DNA of 64,000 nt from Silene conica (taxonomy: Eukaryota > Streptophyta > Magnoliopsida > Caryophyllales > Caryophyllaceae): NCBI GenBank assembly GCA_029255685.2, contig CM055313.2, positions 25,583,079 through 25,647,078 of the forward strand, in the 5' to 3' direction. Both the position numbers and the translations under genes were made by a program. Shown here piece after piece: positions 48,832 to 60,167 of this stretch (its first letter is position 1; each line of letters begins with the position of its first letter). The notes beneath the pieces are model-generated. The model was given only the letters and a program-made list of their open reading frames with translations, was not told where the DNA came from and searched no databases.

Positions 48832-49351
48832 TGTGGGGAATATAGCATGTATTCGCCCTAAACTTGTAGGATTATAATGAAAATTACAGTTGTGATTATT
48901 GTCATAAGATAAATAAAAACATGAAAAAGAATACAACCTTGGGTCCTTGCTTGAATAGGCCTAAGAACAGGAGTTAAAGTAAATTCCCTCCTATAACTTG
49001 CACCCAAGACTTTGTTTGAGATGATGCCGCGTGTGCTAGAAAGTACTCTCCAATTGCCTTGCAATATGGGGAGAGTTATTGCGTGAACTAATAGATAGGA
49101 TTTACGGAAATCTATCGACCAAGAGTTCCAACGGTGGAATTAGCCAAACTGTGGGCTTATCAATATACGGAAATTGAGTCTTGGGATCGTTTATACAATT
49201 CTTGAGGGAGATCAATTATATAAACGCATGAGTCTACAAGTTTAAGTACAATTTAATATAGACTTAAATCACAACAATGAGTTGCTTATATGGTTTTTGC
49301 TTTATCTTCTTTTCAGTGTAGAACACGTTCAATTAAACTGCTGTATAACTA
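48832..49351 (+). other. COP left terminal non-coding segment
   Basis: This should hold the 5' LTR and leader. It starts with TG, but its sequence does not match the right end, and TGGTATCAGAGC is not seen. AT-rich, no gene. Confidence 0.5.
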
Positions 49352-52300
49352 ATGGCTGGTGAAGACCCAATGCCAAGTGCCAAGCTAGCACGTGAATCCT
49401 GGCTAAAAGCCTTCATGGACTCCATGAATCAGTCTACTAGACTGAGGAATGATGGGTCAAACTTCTCTGACTGGGAGGCAGCACTACAAAATGCTGCCAT
49501 TGCTGATGGAAAGCTTAAGTATTTAACTGAGCCAATTCCGGCACACCCAGGAACTGGAGCTAGAGCTAACGAAGTTCGCGCTCATAGCGACTTCGTCATG
49601 GAAGCGGGTGCGATAAATAACGTACTCATCTATGCAATGGAATCCAATTTGCAAAGACGCTTCATAGCCCATGGTGCAAACAAGATTTTCACCATGCTCA
49701 CTAACGAATTCTCAAAGGCTCCGAGGATCGTTTCTTATGAGCATACCTGTCGCTTCTTTGAGGTGAAACTCCAGAAGAGCTAAGCTGTTAGCCCACATAT
49801 TCTTCACATGATTGAGAATATCGAAAAACTGGAGGCCCTAAACTGCAAGATCAGTGAGAACATAATCGTTGATCGAATGCTTCATTCGCTTCATGATGGG
49901 TTCGCCCTCTTCAGGGCCAACTATTACATGAACGACATGAAGAAGACTCCTCATGAGCTCTAGTCCCTTCTCGTACAGACCGAGAAGGTTCTGAAATTAA
50001 GTGGGAGCGTGAAGCAAGATGTTCTCATGATTTCCAGTAAGGGTAAGGGTAAGGGTAAAGCTAAAGCTCAGGGCGACCTAACAGTAGACAAGCCCAAGTT
50101 TAAGAAGTCAGGATTTACTAAGAGTGGGCCAGGTGAGTCGAGCAACTCACAGGGCAAAACAAAGAGCAAGGATACTAGCATGGAATGCCACCATTGCCAC
50201 AAGACTGGGCATTGGAGGCGCTCATGCCCCGTGTATCGTGAGGACATTAAGGCAGGCCGCGTTACTCCTGTTGGTATGTCTTCTTCTTCTTTTATTCACA
50301 TGATTGAGATTAACCATGCAAGTTACGGAACTTGGGTACTAGATTTTGGTTGTGGTTCTCATCTATGTAATCATGTGCATGGCCTCCGAAACCAAGAACC
50401 CCTAATCAAGGGTGAGGTTGACCTGCGTGTCGGGAATGGAGCACGTGTTGCTGCAATCTCGAGGGGAACATACGTGATCCAGCTTCCAAGTGGATTCGAG
50501 TTATCTTTATATAACTGTTATTATGTTCCTTGTTTGTCCAAAAACATTATTTCAGTTTCTGCACTTGACAAACTCGGTTTTTCAATTGTAATAGAGAATA
50601 ATAGCTGTATTTTCTCCTTACACAATATGATTTATGGCAAGGCAGTTTCCATGAATGGAATTTATGTTTTAGATCAAACCACCGAGATATTACATGTGAA
50701 TAACAAGAGATTAAAGGTAGGTGACAAAGATCAAACTTACCTATGACATTGTCGTATGGGACACATAAATGAGAAACGCGTGAAACAACTCATACAGAAT
50801 GGAGCTATCTCGCCCTTTGATTTCGAATCATATGGCACGTGTGAATCATGTCTCATCGGTAAGATGACTCGTATTTCCTTCAAAGGTGTTGGAATGCGCG
50901 CTGCCGACCTATTAGGACTCATACATACGGACGTATGTGGCCCTATATCGATCAACGCAGGAGAAGGCTATAGGTATTTCATCACTTTCACGGATGATTT
51001 GAGTAGATATGGCTATGTCTACTTAATGAAGCACAAAAGTGAATCCTTTGACAAGTTCAAAGAATACCAGAATCGGGTAAAGAACCAACTGGGAAGAAAG
51101 ATTAAAGCACTACGATCTGATTGTGGTGGTGAATATCTTTCACACGAGTTTGATCAACACCTTAAAGACTGTGGCATCGTTCTACAGTTAACTCCACCTG
51201 GAACACCACAATTATATGGTGTGTCCGAACGGAGAAATCGGACTTTACTTGATATGGTTCAATCCATGATGAGTCACACTGTTGTGCCTGATTCATTGTG
51301 GGGCTATGCTCTTTTGTCGGCCGCTCTAATACTTAACCGAAGTCCATCTAAAGCTGTTGACAAGTCTCCATACGAATTATAAAAGGGAACGGTCCCAAAC
51401 TTGTCCTTTATTCGGGTTTGGGGCTGCGAGGCTTATGTCAAATGGAGACACGAGGATAAGCTCGGCCCGCGATCGGTCAAGACATACTTTATAGGCTATC
51501 CAAAGGGAACTTTTGGTCATTACTTCTACTCGCCAACCGAACAACGTGTTTTTGTTGCGGCTAGTGCGACGTTCTTAGAGAAAGAATTTCTCGAGAACAA
51601 GTCGAGTAATAGAACCTTTGATTTATCGGAGGTTCAAGAACCAACTACCGAGCAACCATTGGAGGAAACAGTTCCTTCAACCGAGGCTGCGGTAGATATT
51701 CCTGAGGAACCTAGGAGGTCGGGAAGAGTCTCCATTCCTCCGGACAGATACATTGGTATGGTCGAGGAACATGATATGGATGACGTCTTACTCCTAGAGG
51801 GTAATGAACCCTCAACCTATAAAGGTGCCAGGAGCAGTTCTGACTCAAAGCTATGGCTAGAAGCCATGCAATCCAAGATGGACTCCATGTATGAGAACAA
51901 CGTGTGGGATCTTGTGGACCTACCTGCAAAGGTACGCCCCCTTCAATGCAAATGGCTTTACAAAATAAAGCATGCCGTGGAAGGTAAACAAGATATCCAT
52001 AAGGCAAGACTAGTTGCTAAAGGTTTCACCCAAGTGCCAGGCTTGCACTACGATGAGATCTTTGCACCCGTAGTCATGCTACGTTCCATTCGGATTATCT
52101 TAGCGATAGCTGCATTTCATGACTATGAAATATGGCAAATGGACGTTAAAACCGCCTTCTTAAACGGTTATTTGGAGGAAGAGTTGTACATGGTACAACC
52201 CGAGGGTTTTATTGATCCAGAACATCCTAAGAAAGTTTACAAGCTTAAGCGTTCCATCTATGGACTTAAGCAAGAATCGCGGAGTTGGAATCATCGCTTC

Positions 52301-53383
52301 GACCAAGTGATAAAAGAGAATGGATTCGTTCGATCAGCCGAGGAACCATGTCTCTATATCAAGTCGAGTGGGAGCAAGATTGTATTCCTAGTACTGTATG
52401 TCGACGACATACTCTTGATTGGGAATGACATACCTCTCCTTACTTCGGTTAAAGCATGGTTGAAAAACCATTTCCAGATGAAAAATCTGGGAGAGGCACA
52501 AAGAATTTTGGGCATCCGTATCTACAGGGATAGATCACGACGGATGTTGTCTCTCAGTCAGGAGTCTTACATAGATAAAATTCTAGAGAGATTCAGCATG
52601 ACGAACTCCAAGAAAGGGTTCATTCCTATGACTACTGGGCTTCACTTGAGCAAGTCTCAAGAAGCTAAGACATTGGAAGAGAAAGAGCGCATGAGTCGGA
52701 TTCCTTATGCTTCGGCAATAGGATCGATCATGTATGCCATGATATGCACACGTCCAGACGTTGCATATGCATTGAGTATGACCAGTCGATTCCAAGCTCA
52801 TCCAGGTGAACAACACTAGATGGCCGTGAAAAACATTCTTAAGTACCTACGGAGGACTAAAGATTGGGGATTGACTTATGGAGGCGACTCAACTCTCTGC
52901 GCCACGGGTTACGCAGATGCTAGCTTCCAAACGGATCGAGATGACTCGAAATCTCAGTCTGGATTCGTTTTTACTCTTAATGGCGCTGCTGTCAGCTGGA
53001 AAAGTTTTAAACAGAGTGTTACAGCAGATTCTACGACTGAGTCCGAGTACTATGCCGCCTCAGAAGCAGCTAAGGAAGCAATATGGATGCGTCAATTCTT
53101 ACAAGGACTATCAGTAGTGCCTAGTTCGAATGACCCAATCACCGTTTATTGTGATAATAAAGGTGCCATCTTCCAAGCTAAGGAGCATAAGGCTAGCAAC
53201 AAGGCTAGGCATGTACAACGGAAAGCTCATCTAATCAGAGATTACGTGGAGCAAAAGGAGATTTTTATTGATAAGATCGCTACGGATGACAACATAGCTG
53301 ATCCTCTCACTAAAGCATTACCACGTGATAAGCATGAAGGGCACATTCATTCCATGGGAATTAGATGTGTTCCTAAGTTGTAG
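49352..53383 (+). pseudogene. COP gag-pol region
   Basis: Domain order along the plus strand: a Copia-type Gag (about 49352-49990, SNFSDWEAALQNAAIADGKL), a zinc knuckle near 50190-50232 (CHHCHKTGHWRRSC), a protease region near 50330, the GAG-pre-integrase motif (about 50745-50870), the integrase core (about 50890-51380, FTDDLSRYGYVYLMKHKSES, RNRTLLDMVQSMMSH), RT (about 51890-52640, WQMDVKTAFLNGYLEEELYM, catalytic LYVDDILLIG) and RNase H (about 52870-53300, SKSQSGFVFTLNGAAVSWKS, YCDNKGAIF). Integrase before RT identifies Copia. The region is broken by a few lesions but each domain is easily recognised. Confidence 0.9.
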
Positions 53384-54172
53384 TACTCTTTTATGAATTC
53401 ATGTAATAATTCATTTTCTCGTGTACTCTATTCAACCTCATCGTTATGATATATAATGTTTTGTTTTTCATGTGGAATTGTACGCCAATTTTGAACACCA
53501 CAAAGTGAACTGAATAACATTACATCGTTTTAGTCCTTGATTACCCACTTGAGCTGATAACTCAGGTAATCATTTTGTGACGTTGGTTGATGGTGGGTTC
53601 AACGAGCCATAAGTCACGCGGATGACTGACCAATCACAAAGGCGAGTTATACGGATATCTCGTAGGACACCCCGTGACAACGTTATGGAGTCCTAAATGT
53701 TTTATAACATTGGGTGCCAAGTCGTGGATAGGACCTCCATAGTGTTCCTTAGAGTCGAGTCTTTTGACTTTCAACTGTCTCTTGAGATTAAGGCAGATTT
53801 TGGGTAACTTTGGTTTCTTTCCCACGGTCATCGTAACAGGGGCCAAGAGGATTTTTTCTGGGTTATTTCATGCTGCGCGATATCGGCAGGATTCGAGTTG
53901 AGGGAAATATCCAAACCCTTATCAGGATTTTATCATTTCTCAGGGCCACTCGAGGTGTAGTAACTGAAATGCATGGCCATGCTCGAATACAGATTCGTTT
54001 TATCAGTTAAGTTACTCTCTAGTCGGGGAAACCACTCTTGATACAGATCGCTTGTGAGATACGACCTTTGCGAATGCGGATTTGCAAATTGTCTTGCATT
54101 GAGTGGGAGAAATTTTAAAAGGATATGAGAATCGGTTATCGCACCTACACTTGTACGGACAAGTGGGAGTTT
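53384..54172 (+). other. COP 3' untranslated region with purine tract
   Basis: Non-coding. It ends with GTACGGACAAGTGGGAGTT, a purine-rich tract preceding TGTTGGAGCC. A second near-copy of the tract and LTR-like start (GGACAAGTGGGAGATTGTTG) follows about 74 bp later, inside the inverted repeat. Confidence 0.65.
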
Positions 54173-54538
54173 GTTGGAGCCTTGTGTCCTCCACATGTAG
54201 TGTGATAACGTCATTGCACATACCCTTGTACGGACAAGTGGGAGATTGTTGGGGCTGGTGTCCTTGACAATTAAGTACAATGACTTATTAAATCTCTTTA
54301 AGGATCACAAGGGCATACTTCAGTATTATTACCAGTTGATCCACGTTTATCAATAACGGTTAGCTTGCTAGATAAGTTTGACGTTATTGTCATACGGATG
54401 GCGGTGATCAACTGGTCCCTATACGTCACACCTATAGGACACGTTTGAGAGATGTGAAGGTATGAAAATACAATCACATTTATGCCGGATACGACTAAAC
54501 AGTTAGTCAGAGGTATTGACTATTAAATTAGTCAATAA
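54173..54538 (+). repeat. COP terminal inverted repeat, left arm (366 bp)
   Basis: Starts TGTTGGAGCCTTGTGTCC. Its reverse complement is found at 54987-55267 plus 60078-60162, with only occasional differences by eye. Confidence 0.88.
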
Positions 54539-54986
54539 GATGTTGAGATTATTATTTATTTAATACGGATTAAATAATTTTAGCTAACGGATTACATGAT
54601 TAATTCGTAAATTAAATATAAACGGTTATATTTAATTAAATATTGTATTCGCGTATTAATATAAACAGTTATATTAATTTGGGTAATTATACAATATCGT
54701 AATTTTATCAGACCGTTATTATTACATCGACTGCATTAATATCTGATAACACGTATGCGATTTATAATAAAAATCCCGCAAATAATATTTAGCAAATTGG
54801 GTCGAATCACGCAAAGGAATAAGGTAAGAGTGGAGAAAGCCCACCCTTACCCAAGACCAATTCGGCCGCCCCCCTTATAGCTACATAAGGAGAGTCTTTC
54901 TCCTTATGTCAGAAACTATTAAATCATAATTCTCACAATTAGGGTTTTGAGAGCATTCTTCTCCCAAAACTCAGATCTCACAATTT

Positions 54987-55267
54987 TATTGACTAATTTA
55001 ATAGTCAATACCTCTGACTAACTGTTTAGTCGTATCCGGCATAAATGTGATTGTATTTTCATACCTTCACATCTCTCAAACGTGTCCTATAGGTGTGACG
55101 TATAGGGACCAGTTGATCACCGCCATCCGTATGACAATAACGTCAAACTTATCTAGCAAGCCAACCGTTATTGATAAACGTGGATCAACTGGTAATAATA
55201 CTGAAGTATGCCCTTGTGATCCTTAAAGAGATTTAATAAGTCATTGTACTTAATTGTCAAGGACACC
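54987..55267 (-). repeat. COP terminal inverted repeat, right arm, first part
   Basis: Complement of the inner 281 bp of the left arm. The TRIM entered at ACACC (55263-55267); the arm resumes at 60078. The spacer between arms (54539-54986) is AT-rich without genes. Confidence 0.88.
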
Positions 55268-55380
55268 TGTAACACCCCAAGAGTATGAGAGGAAAGTTGT
55301 GCCACATCGGTAGAATGTGAGGCTTGTGATATGTTTATAATAACTTCCACCCACCACTTAGTAACAAGGCCTTGTGCTTT

Positions 55381-55805
55381 CACTACAAAAAAAACGCGGT
55401 GTTCTGACGGAAAAAATCCGTCAGAAATCAGGAAATCCGTCAGAAAAATCGCGTTTCTGACGGATAATCCGTCAGAAATTTCCGTCCCAAATATTCGTCA
55501 CGAAAATGAAGTTTGTGACGAATTATCCGTCAGAAAAATAATTGTGACGGACTTCTGACGGTCTACCCGTAGAAGAAAAAATTCCACGGTCAAATTTCTT
55601 TTGACTTTTAGTGACGGATAAGCCGTCAGTAGCTGGTCAATTGTGACGGATAATCCGTCAGGAATGATGTCCAAAAAGTCAATATTTGACTCAATTTCTG
55701 ACGGATAATCCGTCGGAAATTTGTCAACTATTGACTTTTGTGACGGATTATCCGTCAGGAATTTAGTCAAATTTTGACTTTTTGTGAGGGTTTATCCGTC
55801 AGAAA
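55381..55805. repeat. CAC2 right-hand subterminal repeats (gene 3' side)
   Basis: About ten copies of TCTGACGGATAATCCGTCAG and variants occur in both orientations. Confidence 0.88.
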
Positions 55806-56100
55806 TTAAGGCAGTATAGGCAGGAAACAGCTGCTTGCTGTCCAGCCCAATGCGATAGCATTGTTCATATTTACAACCTCAAAATCACTAAATCCTGCAA
55901 AACATTCATCATCCGCCAAACGGAGATTTATTTCCAAGTCGACCGCTAAGCGGGAACCAACAACAATTAACCAACAACAAAGAAAAAACATGGGTAAGAA
56001 ATTGAATTACATAAAAGAGTCTTCATAATTCATACACTAACATAAAATATGTTCTAAAGTTAATAAGTCATAATCTCAGTTTGCATTTGACTAAACTATC

Positions 56101-57597
56101 CTAAGTGGTTGGAGGATCAACTGACATGTTACATCCAAAGCCATGAGGGTCGTCCGAGAAGTCATCACGTCGGTGATGATTTGGCATACTTGAGCATGAC
56201 TGAGTGGAAAAGAAAGTCTGCATATCACTCCAAGCTTTTTTCATTTCCGCCATTTCCTCTTGAATTTGTTTTTGAGTTGCTTCAGTGCTTTCAATTTTTT
56301 CTTTGAGACGCATATTCTCATTTTGCATTTGACTAAACATGCTTGGTCGATAAGAACAAGATCGACGATCTCCTCTTTTGTCCCTAGGATTCTCATACCA
56401 TACCTCTTCACCCAATGGACCGATCCCAAAAAAACCTCCTTTTTTGTCAAATCCTCCAACAGCTTCGTGGTAGGTCTGAATCTCATCCCGAGGCTCTCCG
56501 GTTGGCGTTGGTTGAGCCAAAAGTTCATTGTAAGCAGCATGAAAAAAAGACAAATTATTAAATAAAAAATAAATAAAATATATTGTAAAATTATCATTTT
56601 AATATGAAAAATATACAATAAGTCGCTCGATTAGAAATACTTACGTCTGTCCGAGCAGCTCTAGGGTTAATCCACTCTCCCTTCTTGTTTTTCTTCGTCT
56701 TCTCAAACACCTTGTACGGTGTAGCCGACTCGCCCTTTAAAAAGCAAAGAAAACATATATGTTAATTATATCCGACAATAAAAATATTAATTAACCAAAT
56801 TTAATATTTTAAAAATTTATGAAATACTTGCCATTTCTTTGAAAACATCAGAGCAACTCTTGCGGCCTAGAGTGTGGGTGCCCAAAGCTTTCCCGTCCTT
56901 AGCACCAGACCTTCTATTTGCCTTGTTTATGTCTGATTTTTTTTAAAATTCAGGATTGGTCTCGTACCTTGCGTCCAACTTCTCCTTCCAACTATCGGGC
57001 ACCCAATCCGACTTCTTCTTTCCGTATTTGACACCATTCACCATGTGAGTAATCAATCTCGTGACCCTCCTCTTCCACTCAGGAAAAGGATCATACTGAG
57101 AATCAATGGACCTCACATGAGTCTGCCATAAAATAAAATGTTATTAGAAATAGAAAATATTAGTTTAATTTTAAAAACTAATGTGGCTTGTTTATTTTTA
57201 CATTACCTTAAAGTAGATCCACATCTTTTCTCGTTGCGCATAACTCGCTTCAGTCCAGTTGGTGAAGTACTCATCGGTAAGATTTTGAGTGAACGAGGCA
57301 ACCACGTATTTCTTTACAATCTTGTCATTCCACCTGATTAAAAACAAACACATATATATAAATATGAATATTATAAATTTGAAGGATATATTTTTCATTA
57401 ATGGAGGATAAAAAAAATACTTACCAACAACCGTTAACTACCGAAGGATCAGAAGTGAGTACAATCGGTGGATTTCGGTGGGGCACATTGTCACCGGTCA
57501 AATGAAGGTCATCATCATTCTCCTCCATTTCTTCGTTCTCATTTTGAGAACGCCTACCTGATCCACTCCCCAATATCTTTCGTATAAATCTGGACAT
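56101..57597 (-). pseudogene. En/Spm-type accessory transposase gene (Transposase_24-like), about five exons
   Basis: Minus-strand exons by reading frame and GT-AG signals: 57425-57597 (ATG, then SRFIRKILGSGSG), 57207-57333 (VASFTQNLTDEYFTNW), about 56828-57122 (DPFPEWKRRVTRLITHMVNG, then GAKDGKALGTHTLGRKS), about 56645-56734 (ESATPYKVFEKTKKNKKGEW) and 56101-56553 (DEIQTYHEAVGGFDKKGGFF, then a coiled coil rich in Glu, Lys and Gln). The order and the H-T-x-G-x-K-S phrase fit plant Ptta/En/Spm proteins that bind subterminal repeats. The third exon has an in-frame TAA between NPEF and KKSDINK, near 56943. The acceptor of the last exon and the exact splice between the third and fourth are unresolved. 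Confidence 0.7.
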
Positions 57598-59074
57598 TTA
57601 CCTGCTTCAAATAAAGCTAACAATACAAATAAACACTAGCAATAATAAATGTTAACCCATGAAAAATAAAACAAAGTTTTCATACATTTCTTATGATTGT
57701 ATAACCGAAAGATAAAAACAAAACAAAGTTTTCATACATCTCTGTTATTACATTTCTTACAGGGACACCTCATTTCACCTAAATTCTTATACACACTACT
57801 TTGTGCAGCGAATTCAAGAAACTCTTTTACCCCATTTGCAAATTCAAGCTTAGGTTTCTTTTTCTCATCTAATCTTTCATACATCCACTAACGTTCTAAT
57901 CTTTTCATCTTATTATGTATCTACATTCAAATAATCAATCAATTGACAATTATTAATTAACTATCACATATAATACACAAAAAAACAATATCATCAATGA
58001 ATATATAATTATTGTCAAAAAATCAAATAGTCTTTGAATTAGGTCCTTATCACTCCAACCTAAACCCATCAATGTACATTTCAAGTCATTAGCAAACACG
58101 CACTTGTTATTTATTAATGGGGAAAAAATTCGGCAGCAATTCCCCTTTATTCTCCAAATACAAAATATGGATTATATTATTAGTCCATATATGTATTCAG
58201 AGAATATTAAAGGAATTGTCACCGAATTTGTACCCTCATTAAAAAAATAACAAGTATCTGTTTGCTACCTAAATGACTTGAAACGTACAAAGACAGTCCC
58301 AAAATGGGGACTATTCAAAAATTACTCCTAATGAGTAATTTTTAAACGGGTACTAGGTCAATATTTAACAATTCAGAATTATCAATAACTAACAATTAAC
58401 AACAATTAACAATTATCTACAATTAACAACTAAAAATTATCGTTGATCAACGACAACAACAATTAACAAATAATAATTCAAAATTAACAACTAATAACTA
58501 TCACCAACAACAACAACAATTAAGAAGTAACAACACTAACAACAACAAATTATTAGCAACTATCCTAAGTCAATTTTTCTATCTAACAGGCTACTATCCT
58601 AGGTCATTTTTTCTATCTAATTGGCATTATCCTAGATCAAAATTTCTAACTAATTATCTATTAACCTAAATAAGTTACACTAACTACTTTCTAAACTAAC
58701 TCATTCTTAAATAAATAATTAAGTAATAAACATAAACAATTACCTAATTAATTTTGCAAAGCAGTGTTGGCGCGGGGTTGTCACGGTGGTGGAGGTTGTC
58801 ACGGTGGTGGTGGTTGTCACACTACAATGTACAAACAAATCAATTATGAATTGAAATAAAACGAAAAGAAAACCGTAAATTAATGAAAAAAACATAAATA
58901 CATTACCCTATTAGCAAGGTGGAGTTAGTAATGTGGTGGTGGTTGTCACGGTGGTCAGATTGGTGGGGTAGAAATCGGATTTTGGGAGGAGATTATGGGG
59001 TTCGAAGTTTTTGGGGTTAAAACAAAGAAGAAGAAGAATGAACGCGAAAAGTTTCTGGAACTATTTATACAAAA
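57598..59074. other. CAC2 5' interior without a gene
   Basis: AT-rich DNA with AACAATTAACAA-type simple sequence (58370-58560), presumably promoter and untranslated region of the minus-strand gene. No other gene is seen. Confidence 0.55.
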
Positions 59075-59627
59075 TCCTGACGGATAATCCGTCAGGAATA
59101 GAAAAAATAAAAATACTGACGGATAATCCGTCACTAAGTGTATTTATTTTTGGAAAAAAATAAAAAGAATATTAAATGCAGACGTGGGTTTAAGGAACTG
59201 TTGGAAAAAGTCCTGACGGATTATCCGTCAGGAAAAAGAAATTCGAGATTACCGACGGATTAGTCGTCAATAAAGGGTTACGTGGCCTTTTCTGACGGAT
59301 AAGGCGTCAGGAAAATTACTGACCGAATATCCGTCAGAAAAAGGTTCTACTGTTTCAGAATATGCAGCCTTTTGTCAGTCTTTTTTCTGACCGGACATCC
59401 GTCATTAACTATTTCTGACGCACTATCCGTCAGAAAATGCAACCAAAATTTCGCGCTTTTCCAATTTATTTTCGCGGTCTCCTATTTTAACGGATTTGTG
59501 ACGTCTTATCCGTCAAAAAATATTTCTGACGGATATTCCGTCAGAATTGTGTCAGTAAGCCGAGACATCTGACGGACTGTATATTCCGTCAGAAATTCGG
59601 TCAGTACACCGTGTTTTTTTTGTAGTG
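59075..59627. repeat. CAC2 left-hand subterminal repeats (gene 5' side)
   Basis: More than ten variants of CTGACGGATAATCCGTCAG occur up to the terminal TTTGTAGTG. Confidence 0.88.
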
Positions 59628-60077
59628 TTGTGGGCTTAAGTGAGGACAAATAATGGGCCCAAAGACTTACTTCCCATCTTATTGGGGGTGTGTTACGACC
59701 GTGGTGGGTCGGGTTGTTACAAATGGTATCAGAGCGACCCTGCGACCGTGTGGTGAGCCTGTGGTCGGGAGTACCCGGGTCACACACCTAGCTGGGGAGG
59801 ATTCTGGCCCTGGTTGTGGTCAAGTTTGAGGCACAACGAGGACGTTGTGTTTTTTAAGTGGGGGAGTTTGTAACACCCCAAGAGTATGAGAGGAAAGTTG
59901 TCCCAAATCGGTAGAATGTGAGGCTTGTGATATGTTTATAATAACTTCCACCCACCACTTAGTAACAAGGCCTTGTGCTTTTGGGCTTAAGTGAGGACAA
60001 ATAATGGGCCCAAAGCCTTACTTCCCATCTTATTGGGGGTGTGTTACGACCGTGGTGGGTCGGGTTGTTACAACACC

Positions 60078-60162
60078 AGCCCCAACAATCTCCCACTTGT
60101 CCGTACAAGGGTATGTGCAATGATGTTATCACACTACATGTGGAGGACACAAGGCTCCAACA
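60078..60162 (-). repeat. COP terminal inverted repeat, right arm, outer part
   Basis: Complement of the outer 85 bp of the arm at 54173, ending GGCTCCAACA. With 54987-55267 it totals 366 bp, exactly the length of the left arm. Confidence 0.88.
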
Positions 60163-60167
60163 CCCCT

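Larger units (their letters stand above)
55381..59627 (-). mobile_element. CAC2: CACTA transposon inside the TRIM LTR
   Basis: The ends CACTACAAAAAAAACGCGG and, inverted, CACTACAAAAAAAACACGG are near-perfect terminal inverted repeats. The putative TSD is TTT (55378-55380) against TTG (59628-59630), one base changed. Both flanks are dense with the near-palindrome TGACGGATAATCCGTCA. It carries a multi-exon Transposase_24-type gene on the minus strand but no DDE transposase, so it is not autonomous. A short GGTTGTCACGGTGGTGG repeat lies at 58776-58820 and again near 58940. Confidence 0.92.
55268..60072 (+). mobile_element. TRIM: miniature terminal-repeat retrotransposon, interrupted by CAC2
   Basis: Two 204-bp LTRs start TGTAACACCCCAAGAG and end GGGTTGTTACA: 55268-55380 continued at 59631-59721, and 59869-60072. 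The internal region is only 147 bp (59722-59868) and has a TGGTATCAGAGCG primer-binding site at 59724 and a purine tract AAGTGGGGGAGTT before the right LTR. TSD ACACC at 55263-55267 and 60073-60077. Without CAC2 the element would be 555 bp. It encodes nothing and must be moved by another element's proteins. It looks whole apart from the CAC2 insertion. Confidence 0.93.
48832..60162 (+). mobile_element. COP: Copia LTR retrotransposon, interrupted by a TRIM
   Basis: Flanked by CCCCT at 48827-48831 and 60163-60167. It begins TGTGGGGAATATAGC and ends GGCTCCAACA. The order gag, protease, integrase, RT, RNase H (49352-53383) is that of Copia elements, with phrases like those of the Tork/Angela group. 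The right end is a 366-bp inverted repeat starting TGTTGGAGCC at 54173 after a purine tract. I could not find a matching LTR at the left end or a clear primer-binding site. The element is broken but retains nearly all coding parts. Confidence 0.82.

Noticed and set aside
54173-60162. Independent foldback or Mutator-like element with 366-bp inverted ends
   Set aside because: The left arm follows a Copia purine tract directly, there is no TSD around the inverted repeat alone, and the outer right end coincides with the COP TSD. I keep it as part of COP, though not with certainty.
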